This document shows positions 1 through 6,723 of a stretch of 12,637 nucleotides of DNA, piece by piece; position 1 is the first letter of the stretch; every line of letters begins with the position of its first letter. Where the stretch lies: NCBI GenBank assembly GCA_038323655.1, contig JBBQHE010000130.1, forward strand, positions 1-12,637, given 5' to 3'. This stretch comes from Humitalea sp038323655. GTDB taxonomy: Bacteria; Pseudomonadota; Alphaproteobacteria; Acetobacterales; Acetobacteraceae. The notes under the pieces were generated by a model. It did not search any database. It was not told the DNA's origin and saw only the letters and a list, made by a program, of their open reading frames with translations. The position numbers and the translations under genes are program-made.

Positions 1-248
1 GGCTGAACATCGGCGGGCTGGCAGAACCGCTCTACGTGATCCGGCTGGACGTGGCCGGGCGGCGGCTGGACCTGCTGGTGGAGGACGTGGAACTTGCCAC
101 GCGCCGCGCCGCCTGGGTGCAGCGCCCCAGACGCTACGCGCGGGGCTGGACCTCGCTATACCTCGACCAGGTCACCCAGGCCGACGAGGGCTGCGACATG
201 GCCTTCCTGGAAGGCACCATGGCCACGCCGGAGCCGGATATCTTTTAG
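1..248 (+). CDS. IlvD/Edd-family dehydratase, C-terminal fragment (probably sugar-acid dehydratase)
   Basis: The gene enters from the left edge; the reading frame begins at base 3 and ends at TAG 246-248, so about 81 residues are visible. Seen: an LDVAGRRLDLLVEDVEL stretch followed by RRAAW and then QADEGCD near the end, closing with PEPDIF. In the IlvD/Edd family (Fe-S or Mg-dependent dehydratases, including dihydroxy-acid dehydratase and L-arabinonate, D-xylonate and galactonate dehydratases) the C-terminal beta-barrel has this RLDL.VDE.EL..RRAAW and H/Q..QADEG.D.DFL pattern. The PEPDI-type tail is more like the aldonate dehydratases than biosynthetic IlvD, but the catalytic N-terminal part lies outside the window, so the substrate cannot be set. 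The gene converges with the CBS-BON gene across a 54-nt spacer in which I see no clear terminator hairpin. Confidence 0.85.
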   Translation, partial: LNIGGLAEPLYVIRLDVAGRRLDLLVEDVELATRRAAWVQRPRRYARGWTSLYLDQVTQADEGCDMAFLEGTMATPEPDIF

Positions 249-302
249 CGCAGCCAACGCCTGATCGCCCCGGCGCCCCACAGTCGAGCCGCTGCACGCG
301 CG

Positions 303-992
303 TCAGGCGCCGTAGAGCGCGCGGGGGAAGTTGCTGATGTCCAGCTTCACCCCGGTGACGCCGGCTGCGTCCTCGGCCATCACGCGAAGTGCGTGCCGCA
401 CTTCCTCGACGTCGCAGAAGCCATGGAAGGTGACGACGCCGCCTTCGACCGTGGGCCAGATGAAAAACGGACGCGACCAAGGTTGCAAATGGAGTGCTGA
501 CTCGATCGCCTTGCGAATGCGTTCGTCCTCCGCCCCCGCAGCGGGCTCTGCGGCCGGGGCCAGAAGGGCCGCAAGCAGGTCGGCGCGGGAGACCACGCCC
601 GCCAGCATGCCATTGCGCAGCACCAGTACGCGCTTGACGTGACGTTCTTCCATCAGCAGGGCGATGCTTTCGGCCGTGGCGTCTTCGGCGACCGAGACCA
701 GCTTCGTGGTCATCACGTCGCTCGCCTTCACGCCATGCGTTCGGGTGTAATGTTCGGCATCGGAAGCTGCAGAGGCGAACAGGCTGCCGAACCAGCCGCG
801 GGGCTTTTCGGCCGCTCCGGCCAGGCGGCGCAGCACATCGGCCTCGGTCACGATGCCTAAGACCTGGCCCTCGGCGTCCAGCACCGGCACCGACGAGATG
901 TGGCGCGACGCCAGCAGGCGAGCTATGGCGCGGACCGGGGTTGCAGGCGGCACGGTATCGACGTCGGTGGTCATCAGGTCGCCGGCTCGCAT
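303..992 (-). CDS. CBS-CBS-BON domain protein (putative nucleotide- or redox-responsive regulator)
   Basis: 229 residues, cytosolic, with no signal peptide or membrane segment. Domains: CBS 1 at about residues 1-60 (AGDLMTTDVDTVPP to VTEADVLRR), a linker, CBS 2 at about 88-145 (ASDVMTTKLVSVAED to VSRADLLAALL), then a BON-like domain at about 155-222 (IESAL, GGVVTFHGFCD, ALRVMAEDAAGVTGV). CBS pairs bind adenosine nucleotides in characterised families. BON domains are thought to bind membranes or ligands. The target of this protein is unknown. The start is ATG at 992: a perfect GGAGG (minus strand, 1001-1005) lies 8 nt upstream. An FNR/FixK-type palindrome sits 53 to 68 nt upstream of the start, which suggests induction under low oxygen, as is common for CBS/BON and stress genes in alphaproteobacteria. 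Domain call sure; role unsure. Confidence 0.93.
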   Translation of the reverse strand: MRAGDLMTTDVDTVPPATPVRAIARLLASRHISSVPVLDAEGQVLGIVTEADVLRRLAGAAEKPRGWFGSLFASAASDAEHYTRTHGVKASDVMTTKLVSVAEDATAESIALLMEERHVKRVLVLRNGMLAGVVSRADLLAALLAPAAEPAAGAEDERIRKAIESALHLQPWSRPFFIWPTVEGGVVTFHGFCDVEEVRHALRVMAEDAAGVTGVKLDISNFPRALYGA

Positions 993-1044
993 GGCATGTT
1001 CCTCCGTTGTGGAGGATGGCTTAGGCCGATGCGGGGCTCAGCAC

Positions 1045-1060
1045 CTTGATCTGGGTCAAG
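1045..1060. promoter_or_regulatory. FNR/FixK-type palindrome (anaerobox) upstream of the CBS-BON gene
   Basis: The sequence CTTGATCTGGGTCAAG is an inverted repeat whose core (1046-1059) reads TTGAT-N4-GTCAA. The CRP/FNR-family consensus for FNR, FnrL and FixK is TTGAT-N4-ATCAA, so 9 of 10 conserved half-site bases match, and the outer C/G pair extends the symmetry. Its centre is about 60 nt upstream of the CBS-BON start codon. If the activator sits at the usual -41.5, transcription would begin near 1011, leaving a short leader with the GGAGG site. A -10 box on the minus strand near 1018-1025 (CCTAAGCC) is poor, which fits an activator-dependent promoter. The regulator is inferred and not in the window. 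Confidence 0.6.
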
Positions 1061-1062
1061 CC

Positions 1063-1091
1063 GTGACGCGCGCCTTTCGCGCTGGCATCAT
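1063..1091 (+). promoter_or_regulatory. Putative sigma70-type promoter of tRNA-Leu
   Basis: A -35-like GTGACG (1063-1068; 4 of 6 with TTGACA) and a -10-like CATCAT (1086-1091; 4 of 6 with TATAAT) are separated by exactly 17 nt. Transcription would start near 1098, only a few bases before the tRNA 5' end, which is common for tRNA genes. Both hexamers are imperfect and the region is GC-rich, so this is a placement by spacing rather than a strong match. The FNR/FixK-type palindrome lies immediately upstream. Confidence 0.35.
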
Positions 1092-1101
1092 GCACCACCG
1101 C

Positions 1102-1184
1102 GCGGGCGTGCCGGAACGGTAGACGGAAGGGTCTTAAAAACCCTCGATCGCAAGATTGTGCGGGTTCGAGCCCCGCCGCCCGCA
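1102..1184 (+). tRNA. tRNA-Leu, anticodon UAA
   Basis: A complete class II cloverleaf of 83 nt without encoded CCA. The acceptor stem GCGGGCG (1102-1108) pairs with CGCCCGC (1177-1183), with discriminator A at 1184, as expected for leucine. The anticodon stem AGGGT (1128-1132) pairs with ACCCT (1140-1144); the 7-nt loop CTTAAAA puts anticodon TAA at 1135-1137. The long variable arm (1145-1159) folds as ATC-GCAA-GAT. The T stem GCGGG (1160-1164) pairs with CCCGC (1172-1176) around loop TTCGAGC. The D arm contains CCGG and GGTAGACGG. It reads UUA and UUG codons, which are rare in a GC-rich genome. The 3' end points at the end of the pilus operon, 23 nt from the tadD stop. No T-tract terminator is visible downstream. 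Confidence 0.97.
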
Positions 1185-1207
1185 GGTCCGGCAGACGGGG
1201 CGCTGCG

Positions 1208-1957
1208 CTACTGCGCCGGGCCGGCGGCGCGCTGGTCGCGGACACCCTCCGCGTAGCGTGCAAAGGCATTAGCGAGTTCGATTGCCTCGACCCGGCCCAT
1301 GTCGGTTCGCAGCACCCGCAGGGCACGGTCGCGTTCGCCGCTGGCCACCAGAGCCAGCGCCAGGTTCTGCTTTGCCCGCGAAGGAGCGGCGGCGTCGCGC
1401 TCGGCGTCGGCCAGCACCGCGACGGCGGCGCGCGCGTTTTCGGCGTTGACGAGTACGAAGGCGAGGTTGCCGCGGATGACCCAGTCACCCGGGCGCTGGG
1501 CCAGGGCGGCGCGCAGCTTGGTCTCGGCCTCAGCGTTACGGCCGAGCAGGCCGAGGGCGACACCGGCGCCGTTCAGCACCTCGACCCGGTTTGGGCTGGC
1601 GACTTCGGCGGCGGCATAGGCGGCTTCGGCTTTCACCGGGTCGCTCAGTTGCAGGGCGAGGCGGCCCTGCAACACCAGGCGGTCGGCGGTGGCGGGGCCG
1701 ATGGCGATGGCGCGGTCGATCGCCGTCTGGGCTTCGGGAAGCGCACCCGCAGACAGGGCGGCCTCGGCCAGGATGGTCTGTGCAGCAGCGTCGTTCGGCC
1801 GGGCGCGGGCGGCGGCGCGCGCCCCGAGCAGGTCGCCCGTCATCGCCTCCGGCGCAGCTTGGGAGGGGGTGCCGTCGGGGCGCTGCGTCGCGCAGCCAGC
1901 GACCAGCAGGGCCAACACGAGCAGGGCGGCGCGACAGACGGCGGGACCAGGTTGCAT
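1208..1957 (-). CDS. tadD: TPR-repeat lipoprotein, TadD-like
   Basis: 249 residues from ATG at 1957. A lipoprotein signal fits this start: a hydrophobic stretch ALLVLALLVAGC puts the lipobox Cys at residue 22. The frame opens 17 codons further upstream (2008), but that would put an Arg-rich tail before the signal, so I prefer 1957; GAGAGG (minus strand, 1968-1973) lies 10 nt upstream. Residues about 35-210 are tetratricopeptide-like helical pairs (AAAQTILAEAALSAGALPEAQTA and similar; NLALALVASGERDRAL is typical of TadD). TadD in characterised systems is an outer-membrane TPR lipoprotein of about 250 residues needed for secretin assembly. The 58-nt gap after tadG is the largest inside the cluster, so it could also have its own promoter. 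It ends 23 nt from the convergent tRNA-Leu. Confidence 0.85.
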   Translation of the reverse strand: MQPGPAVCRAALLVLALLVAGCATQRPDGTPSQAAPEAMTGDLLGARAAARARPNDAAAQTILAEAALSAGALPEAQTAIDRAIAIGPATADRLVLQGRLALQLSDPVKAEAAYAAAEVASPNRVEVLNGAGVALGLLGRNAEAETKLRAALAQRPGDWVIRGNLAFVLVNAENARAAVAVLADAERDAAAPSRAKQNLALALVASGERDRALRVLRTDMGRVEAIELANAFARYAEGVRDQRAAGPAQ

Positions 1958-2015
1958 TCTGAATATACCTCTCAACCGCACATTGTCTGTACGGCGCCTG
2001 TCTGACAACGGCGGT

Positions 2016-3779
2016 TCATTGCGAAAGACGCAGATTCGCCAACTGGGTGCCGATTTGCTGGAAGGCGGCGCGAAGGGTCGCCTGGGTCGGGCTGTTGAAG
2101 TAATTTTCCGGCAGCGTCGCGCAGTTGCGGAACAGTGTCTGCACGGCAGCGTTCGTCGTATTGAACGTGATCGTGTAGATGGTGATGCCGCGTTGCTTCA
2201 TATCGGTACACAGGCTGCTGAAGCGTGCGTTCAGTTCCGTGGTCATGCGGGCTTGGCTGTGCGGCACGGCAATGCCAAGGCGATTTTCCAGAAGCCGCCC
2301 ATAACCGGAGTAATCGGTGTTCGGGTCCGTGGTCCCGGTTCGGTACAGCGGCGGCCCGCCGGCCGCCACGGTCACGCCTGCCGGATAGGCCGCAGCGGCC
2401 GGGCAGCCCAGCGGACGCAGCCGGGGCGAGGCGCCGGCGGGTATTGTGGCATTGTTGATGCCGGTGTCGCTGCAGAGCCCTGGCGCCATCGCGTTGTAAT
2501 CGTTCCAGTTGGACTCACCATCGGTCAAAATGACGACCACTTTCTGCAGAAACGGCGTGCCATAGGCGAGCGGCCGCGTCGCATCCGGCCACCAGCCACG
2601 CCAGTTTGGGCTGAGGGTAAACCACCCCGCCTGCATGCCGATATTGTGCATCGTTCCCCCGCGGAAGGTCGATCGCACGGCCAGGATGTGATTGAGCACG
2701 GTGGTCTTCGAAGCAGTCAGCGGCAGGATACGCAGGGCCGGGCAGCCAAGGTTGGGACCGACATTGTCGTTGCCGCGCGTGTCCTGCCACATCTCTGTGA
2801 TGGCCACGTCATTCTGCGCCTGCGTCGCGGTTGGGCTGTAGAGACGGGGCATCCAGTCGTTGTCCCCGATCACCCGGTTGCCGGTGGCAGTCACCGTGTA
2901 GAAGGGCTGGCCGGAGGCTTGCAGGGTCGACGGTGCGAAGTACGGGGTGAAGGGCGCGATCGCCGGGGTCGCATCGTTCCGGTCATTTTGGTTCAGGTAC
3001 CGTGCCTCGACGCAGCCTCGCCAGGTGACCGGGCTGTAGCGGTTGCCGATCGGGGCATTCAGCCAAGCTTCATTCGCCGTACCGATGTTGACCGTGGTCG
3101 TGTAGGGCACGACAGCGACCCGCAGGTTATCCAGCGTCTCATTGGGACCATACAGGATGTTCACCAGGTCGCCGGCGGCGAGGCGCAGGGCGTCGATGTT
3201 GCTGACCGGATTTGCGCTGCCGATCGGGCTGACGACGCCGTTGGCGCCCATCGACCCCGTGACATCCAGCACGAGAGAGACTTCCATTCCCAGATCGGCG
3301 CGGCGTGCTTCGCCAGTCCAGCTGACATCGACGAAGTCATTGTCGCTGCCAAAGAAGATTTTTGTCAGGCGCAGGAATGTGGTCGGCACACGCGCCGTGC
3401 CGGTCACCCGAAGCGTATTCGCTTCGACCCCGGCGCATCCCGCCTTGGGGTTTGGCAGGGCGCAGATCAGCGGGTCGGCGGTGGAGGCGCCCATGAAGCC
3501 AAACCAGCGCGGCACGAGCGCAGTCCCGGTCGGATCGATCGCGTTCTTCTGGAAGTTCGTCCAGAACATGTTGGTGACTTCGGTGTCGCGGGTCGCGACC
3601 GGAATGTTGAGGTTACGCGCCCCCGCCAGCGCTGCCGCATCGATGGACGTTATCAGCCGCGACCGCACCAACCAGACGCGCATGCCATCGACACCGACGC
3701 CGATCGCAAGCATCAGCGGCACGGCGGCCAGGGCGAACATGACGGCGACAAGCGCCCGGCGGTCGCGAAGGAATCTCAT
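2016..3779 (-). CDS. tadG: TadG-type pilus-assembly protein with von Willebrand factor A domain
   Basis: 587 residues. The start is ATG at 3779, overlapping the previous stop as ATGA; the longer frame up to 4013 is out-of-frame translation of the neighbour. An N-terminal membrane anchor (about 8-30, ALVAVMFALAAVPLMLAIGVGVD) is followed by the Tad helix motif RLITSIDAAALAGAR (41-55). A VWA domain begins near 165: metal-site motif DVTGS (172-176, D-x-T-x-S), a conserved GGTMHNIGMQAGW (374-386), and VVVILTDGES (414-423). A long segment between the first and last metal motifs (WRGC, DATPAIAPF, PYFAP) is usual in alphaproteobacterial TadG relatives. Eight cysteines could form disulfides in the periplasm. 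Unlike the two TadE-type neighbours it has no Glu at +5 of a pseudopilin cleavage site. It probably acts in the periplasm, associated with the fibre or envelope. Local GC is visibly lower than in cpaB/cpaC. Confidence 0.92.
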   Translation of the reverse strand: MRFLRDRRALVAVMFALAAVPLMLAIGVGVDGMRVWLVRSRLITSIDAAALAGARNLNIPVATRDTEVTNMFWTNFQKNAIDPTGTALVPRWFGFMGASTADPLICALPNPKAGCAGVEANTLRVTGTARVPTTFLRLTKIFFGSDNDFVDVSWTGEARRADLGMEVSLVLDVTGSMGANGVVSPIGSANPVSNIDALRLAAGDLVNILYGPNETLDNLRVAVVPYTTTVNIGTANEAWLNAPIGNRYSPVTWRGCVEARYLNQNDRNDATPAIAPFTPYFAPSTLQASGQPFYTVTATGNRVIGDNDWMPRLYSPTATQAQNDVAITEMWQDTRGNDNVGPNLGCPALRILPLTASKTTVLNHILAVRSTFRGGTMHNIGMQAGWFTLSPNWRGWWPDATRPLAYGTPFLQKVVVILTDGESNWNDYNAMAPGLCSDTGINNATIPAGASPRLRPLGCPAAAAYPAGVTVAAGGPPLYRTGTTDPNTDYSGYGRLLENRLGIAVPHSQARMTTELNARFSSLCTDMKQRGITIYTITFNTTNAAVQTLFRNCATLPENYFNSPTQATLRAAFQQIGTQLANLRLSQ

Positions 3780-4345
3780 GCAGGGGGGGTGCTCAACTGC
3801 GAAGACCGGGGGCGGACCACGGTGTAGGAGTAGACCTGGGACGGTCCGCCCGAGCCGAAGGTGATGGCGCTGTAAACCCAGATGTTTCTTGTGTTGAACG
3901 CCTCGGTCACCAGCACCGTTTGGCCGAGCGGCACGTTGAAGTTTGCGGGCAAGACCGCGGTGCCCCCCTGGGCGCCGATTCTGCTGGTCACCGTGCCGGT
4001 CTTGCGTTGCCAAAGAATGCGGTTGGTTCGCAGGGCGCCGCCCGTGCCGGCATTGTCGGTGGTGACCAGGCTGATGACCTGCCCGCCGGCAGAGACCGTT
4101 ACGTCAACCGCCCCGGCAACCTGCTGGCCCGCAGCGAAAAGCATGTTGATGTCGGCGGTCGTCAGTGTGGCAAACTGGGACGCGACATTGGCGACCTCAG
4201 CCGCTGTCCGTTCCACGCGCAGCCAGGCACGCAGCCATAACACCGTGTCGGTGCCGCCGGTCAGCAGCAGCACCAAAATCGGCAGGATCAGCGCGAATTC
4301 GACCGCGACGCTGCCGCGCCGCGCCATGGCCCTGAAGCGACGCAT
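3776..4345 (-). CDS. TadE/TadF-like pseudopilin
   Basis: 189 residues. The N-terminus MRRFRAMARRG-SVAVEFALILPILVLLL shows a short basic leader, Gly11, then Glu at +5 and a hydrophobic helix. That is the class III prepilin-peptidase site (G | xxxxE) found in TadE and TadF, which CpaA/TadV cleaves. The remaining 150 residues are periplasmic, rich in Thr/Val/Gly and without recognisable motifs. It is longer than the TadE next to it, and the TadF role is assigned by position only. The start is ATG 4345, with a GGAGG (minus strand, 4356-4360) 10 nt upstream; ATG at codon 7 is a possible alternative. A 29-nt gap follows tadE and the stop overlaps the tadG start (ATGA). Confidence 0.85.
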   Translation of the reverse strand: MRRFRAMARRGSVAVEFALILPILVLLLTGGTDTVLWLRAWLRVERTAAEVANVASQFATLTTADINMLFAAGQQVAGAVDVTVSAGGQVISLVTTDNAGTGGALRTNRILWQRKTGTVTSRIGAQGGTAVLPANFNVPLGQTVLVTEAFNTRNIWVYSAITFGSGGPSQVYSYTVVRPRSSQLSTPPA

Positions 4346-4374
4346 CGGTGCGTTACCTCCAGCGGCCGTTAGGG

Positions 4375-4833
4375 CTAGAAAGGTTCATTGCTCACGATCG
4401 TCCTGCTGGTGTGGACGATTTCGGTTCGCCCCAAAATGGTGGTGGCGAAGCCGGTCATGAAAGGTTGGCGATAACTGGCGCTGTAGGTGGTGACGGCGCC
4501 GCCGGCGCCTGCGCCTGGCGTGCGGGGGCCCGTGCCACTCCAATTAATGGCGGAATCAACCGTCAGGGTCAGCCGGGCGGACTGAAGGAAGCCACCGGAT
4601 GCCGACATGATCGTACTACGGATGAAGTCCGTTCGGGATGCGCCGCCCGGGGCGGAATTACCGGTCACACCCCAGCGCGATGCCATGCGCATTCCATAGT
4701 CGAGCATGGCGCCAGTCATCAGCTGTGCGCCGACCTCGAGGATCGCGATCATCGCCAGCACGAACACCGGGCCGATGACGGCGAATTCGATCGCGGCATT
4801 ACCGCCACGGTGGGTGCGAAAACGACGTCGCAT
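4375..4833 (-). CDS. tadE: TadE pseudopilin
   Basis: 152 residues from ATG at 4833, which shares one base with the tadC stop (TGATG). A GTG one codon earlier (4836) is the alternative, giving a GTGA overlap. The leader MRRRFRTHRGG is followed by NAAIEF with Glu at +5 and the helix AVIGPVFVLAMIAILEVGAQL. This is the TadE signature (G | N-A-A-I-E-F), processed by the CpaA/TadV peptidase. In the characterised Aggregatibacter system TadE and TadF are pseudopilins that support pilus formation rather than forming the fibre bulk. The periplasmic part (about 40-152) has a Gly/Ala-rich loop near 107-113. Confidence 0.92.
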   Translation of the reverse strand: MRRRFRTHRGGNAAIEFAVIGPVFVLAMIAILEVGAQLMTGAMLDYGMRMASRWGVTGNSAPGGASRTDFIRSTIMSASGGFLQSARLTLTVDSAINWSGTGPRTPGAGAGGAVTTYSASYRQPFMTGFATTILGRTEIVHTSRTIVSNEPF

Positions 4834-5756
4834 CACATGAACTTCAGCACGGCGATCATGGCGGGCCCCGCCACGACCAGAAAGACGGTCGGCAGGATGA
4901 AAAGGATCATCGGCAGGGTCAGCAGCACGGGCAGTTTCGCGGCCCTTGCTTCGAAGGCGATCAACTGGTCCTGGCGCAGTTCGGCGGATAGCGTGCGGAG
5001 GGCTTGGCTCAACGGCGTCCCGTATTGTTGGCTCTGGCCCATCACACGCGCGAGCCGGCGCAGCGGTTCCAATTGGGTGCGTTCGCCCATCCCGGCCAAG
5101 GCGGCGCGACGATCGGTCAGCATCCGCAATTCATAGGCCGTCGTCGCCAGTTCATTGGCGAAAGCAGGCCAGGCGGGCTTGATCTCTATGGCAGTGCGCT
5201 GGATCGCCGCTTCCAGCCCCAGCCCAGCCTCGCTGCAGATGACGATAAGGTCGAGCCCGTCGGCAGTGCCGCGTTCCACTTCCTTCAGGTAGCGACCGCG
5301 CAGGTTGCGCACCACCGCCTCCGGCAGCATCAGCCCCGCCACGGCACCAAAGGCGGCCGCCAGCATCTGCGTCTGTCCGGAAACATCGGCCAGCACTGTC
5401 AGGCCGTAGGCGGCGATCGGCATGCCAATGAACAGCAGCAGCTTGGCACCGATGAAGATGCCTACGGCGCGCTTGCCAGGAAAGCCAAGGCCAACCAGCG
5501 TGTCGCGCACCTCCTGCACCGTGCGCTCCGAGAGCAGGTGGCGTGCGAGCCAACCACCCAGGTTCGCAATCAGCCCGGCCGAAGTCTCGCCCTCCGCCCG
5601 CCGGCGCGCTAGGTCACCCATCAGCACGCGTTGCTGCACCATCGTCAGTCGCGAGGCTGTGCGCTCCTGCCGTCGGATCGCGTTCAGCAGCGGCCATGCC
5701 ATCAGCAGGCAGAAGCCTGCCATGCCGGCAAGCAGACCGAGGGTCAGCCCGCTCAC
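4833..5756 (-). CDS. tadC: Tad inner-membrane platform protein TadC (type II secretion F family)
   Basis: 307 residues. Hydrophobic segments lie at about 3-24, 95-122, 130-150 and 275-305. A cytoplasmic T2SS-F domain between them carries DGLDLIVICSEAGLGLEAAIQRTA (about 166-189) and GTPLSQALRTLSAELR, both typical of TadC. With TadB it forms the platform on which the CpaF ATPase works. The start is GTG at 5756, overlapping the tadB stop as GTGA, with GGAG on the minus strand about 9 nt upstream. The length is normal for the family. The stop overlaps tadE. Confidence 0.95.
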   Translation of the reverse strand: MSGLTLGLLAGMAGFCLLMAWPLLNAIRRQERTASRLTMVQQRVLMGDLARRRAEGETSAGLIANLGGWLARHLLSERTVQEVRDTLVGLGFPGKRAVGIFIGAKLLLFIGMPIAAYGLTVLADVSGQTQMLAAAFGAVAGLMLPEAVVRNLRGRYLKEVERGTADGLDLIVICSEAGLGLEAAIQRTAIEIKPAWPAFANELATTAYELRMLTDRRAALAGMGERTQLEPLRRLARVMGQSQQYGTPLSQALRTLSAELRQDQLIAFEARAAKLPVLLTLPMILFILPTVFLVVAGPAMIAVLKFM

Positions 5757-6718
5757 AGGGCGACGCTCCGCTGGATGATCGACCGCATGACGAAAGCGCC
5801 AAGGCCGAGCATCACGATGGCCGCAATCAGCACGATGCGCCCGTCCGGAGCAAAGAGCTGCGCGATGTACGACGGGTTGATCAGGGCCAGCACCAGACCT
5901 GTGAAGATCGGCAACACGCCCAGGATCAGCGCGCTGGTCCGGGCTTCGGAAGCAAGCGCAATGGCGCGCATCCTAAGCCCGATCCGGCGCCGAATGACAT
6001 CCGCCAAGTTGTCCAGCGTTTCGGTCAGGCCGCCGCCGGTCTGGCTTTGCAGGATGAGCGCCGTCGCGAAGAAACGATACTCGGCCAGGCCGCCGCGTTC
6101 GGCCATGTCCCGCAGCGCTTCATCGAGCGGAATGCCGATCGTCAGATTGTCGGAGAGCTGTGTGAATTCCAGCGCGGTCGGCTGGGCCGAATCGCGTGCC
6201 ACCGTGCGGATCGCTTCGGCAACCGGCAGGCCGACACGCACGGCACGAATGATCGTCGCCAACGCATCAGGGAACTGCCGATAAAGTCTGTCCAGTCGCC
6301 GCGCGCGCGCGAAGCCGAAGGTGAGACGGCTGTAGAGAACCCACAAGAAGGGCAGCACGGGGGTCGCAAAGCTGGGATCGATCAGCCAAGCCAGGACCGG
6401 CCAGGAAGCCGCGGCGGCACCGAGCGTAGCAAGGATCACGACCGGCACCGGCAGGTCCTGCACCGGCCTGCGATGGTCCACGCCGAACACCCAGCCGAGA
6501 CGATGAATGAAGGACGTCGCGCCCTCGCTGCCCGCGGCCCGGCGTAGCAGGCCGAGCTGCGGCGTGGTTGAAGGACGGAAGGCGCCGGTCACCGCCATCA
6601 CCCGCGCGGCGACCTTCTTCGATTGCCCGTCGACGCGCAGCAGCACCAAAGCAAGGGCGCCCAGTGCGAGCAAGCCGCCAAAAAGCCCGATCACCAGGGT
6701 GGGGATGCCGCCGGTCAT
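5753..6718 (-). CDS. tadB: Tad inner-membrane platform protein TadB (type II secretion F family)
   Basis: 321 residues from ATG 6718. A GTG at 6727, three codons earlier, would overlap the cpaF stop as GTGA and is an equally fair start given the overlaps elsewhere in the operon. Five hydrophobic stretches: a first helix at about 5-27, a pair in the middle (VPVVILATLGAAAASWPVLAWL and PVLPFLWVLY), and two at the C-terminus. The T2SS-F domain lies at about 155-285, with FPDALATIIRAVRVGLPVAEAI and SQTGGGLTETLDNLADVIRRR, the latter being the QTGG-type motif of TadB/GspF proteins. It is the partner of TadC in the inner-membrane platform. The N-terminal extension seen in the open frame up to 6817 reads through cpaF in another frame and is not credible. 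Confidence 0.95.
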   Translation of the reverse strand: MTGGIPTLVIGLFGGLLALGALALVLLRVDGQSKKVAARVMAVTGAFRPSTTPQLGLLRRAAGSEGATSFIHRLGWVFGVDHRRPVQDLPVPVVILATLGAAAASWPVLAWLIDPSFATPVLPFLWVLYSRLTFGFARARRLDRLYRQFPDALATIIRAVRVGLPVAEAIRTVARDSAQPTALEFTQLSDNLTIGIPLDEALRDMAERGGLAEYRFFATALILQSQTGGGLTETLDNLADVIRRRIGLRMRAIALASEARTSALILGVLPIFTGLVLALINPSYIAQLFAPDGRIVLIAAIVMLGLGAFVMRSIIQRSVAL

Positions 6719-6723
6719 GTCCG

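Noticed and set aside
249..302. Bidirectional terminator between the dehydratase and CBS-BON genes
   Set aside because: No convincing stem followed by a T-run is visible in these 54 bases.
1185..1207. Rho-independent terminator between tRNA-Leu and tadD
   Set aside because: A short GC hairpin (GGCGC...GCGCC) can be drawn around 1199-1217, but there is no T-tract on either strand and it runs into the tadD coding end.
1021..1563. 180-codon minus-strand frame running from tadD across the tRNA gene
   Set aside because: It is out of frame with tadD and covers a complete tRNA-Leu, so it is not a gene.
1689..3827. A 712-codon open frame on the + strand opposite tadG and tadD
   Set aside because: It is antisense to clearly coding sequence; its product is Arg/Gly/His-rich without domains. 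Long antisense open frames are usual in GC-rich genes.
3780..4013. N-terminal extension of tadG
   Set aside because: It overlaps the TadE/F-like gene in another frame and gives a His/Arg-rich sequence. ATG 3779 with the ATGA overlap and a membrane anchor is clearly better.
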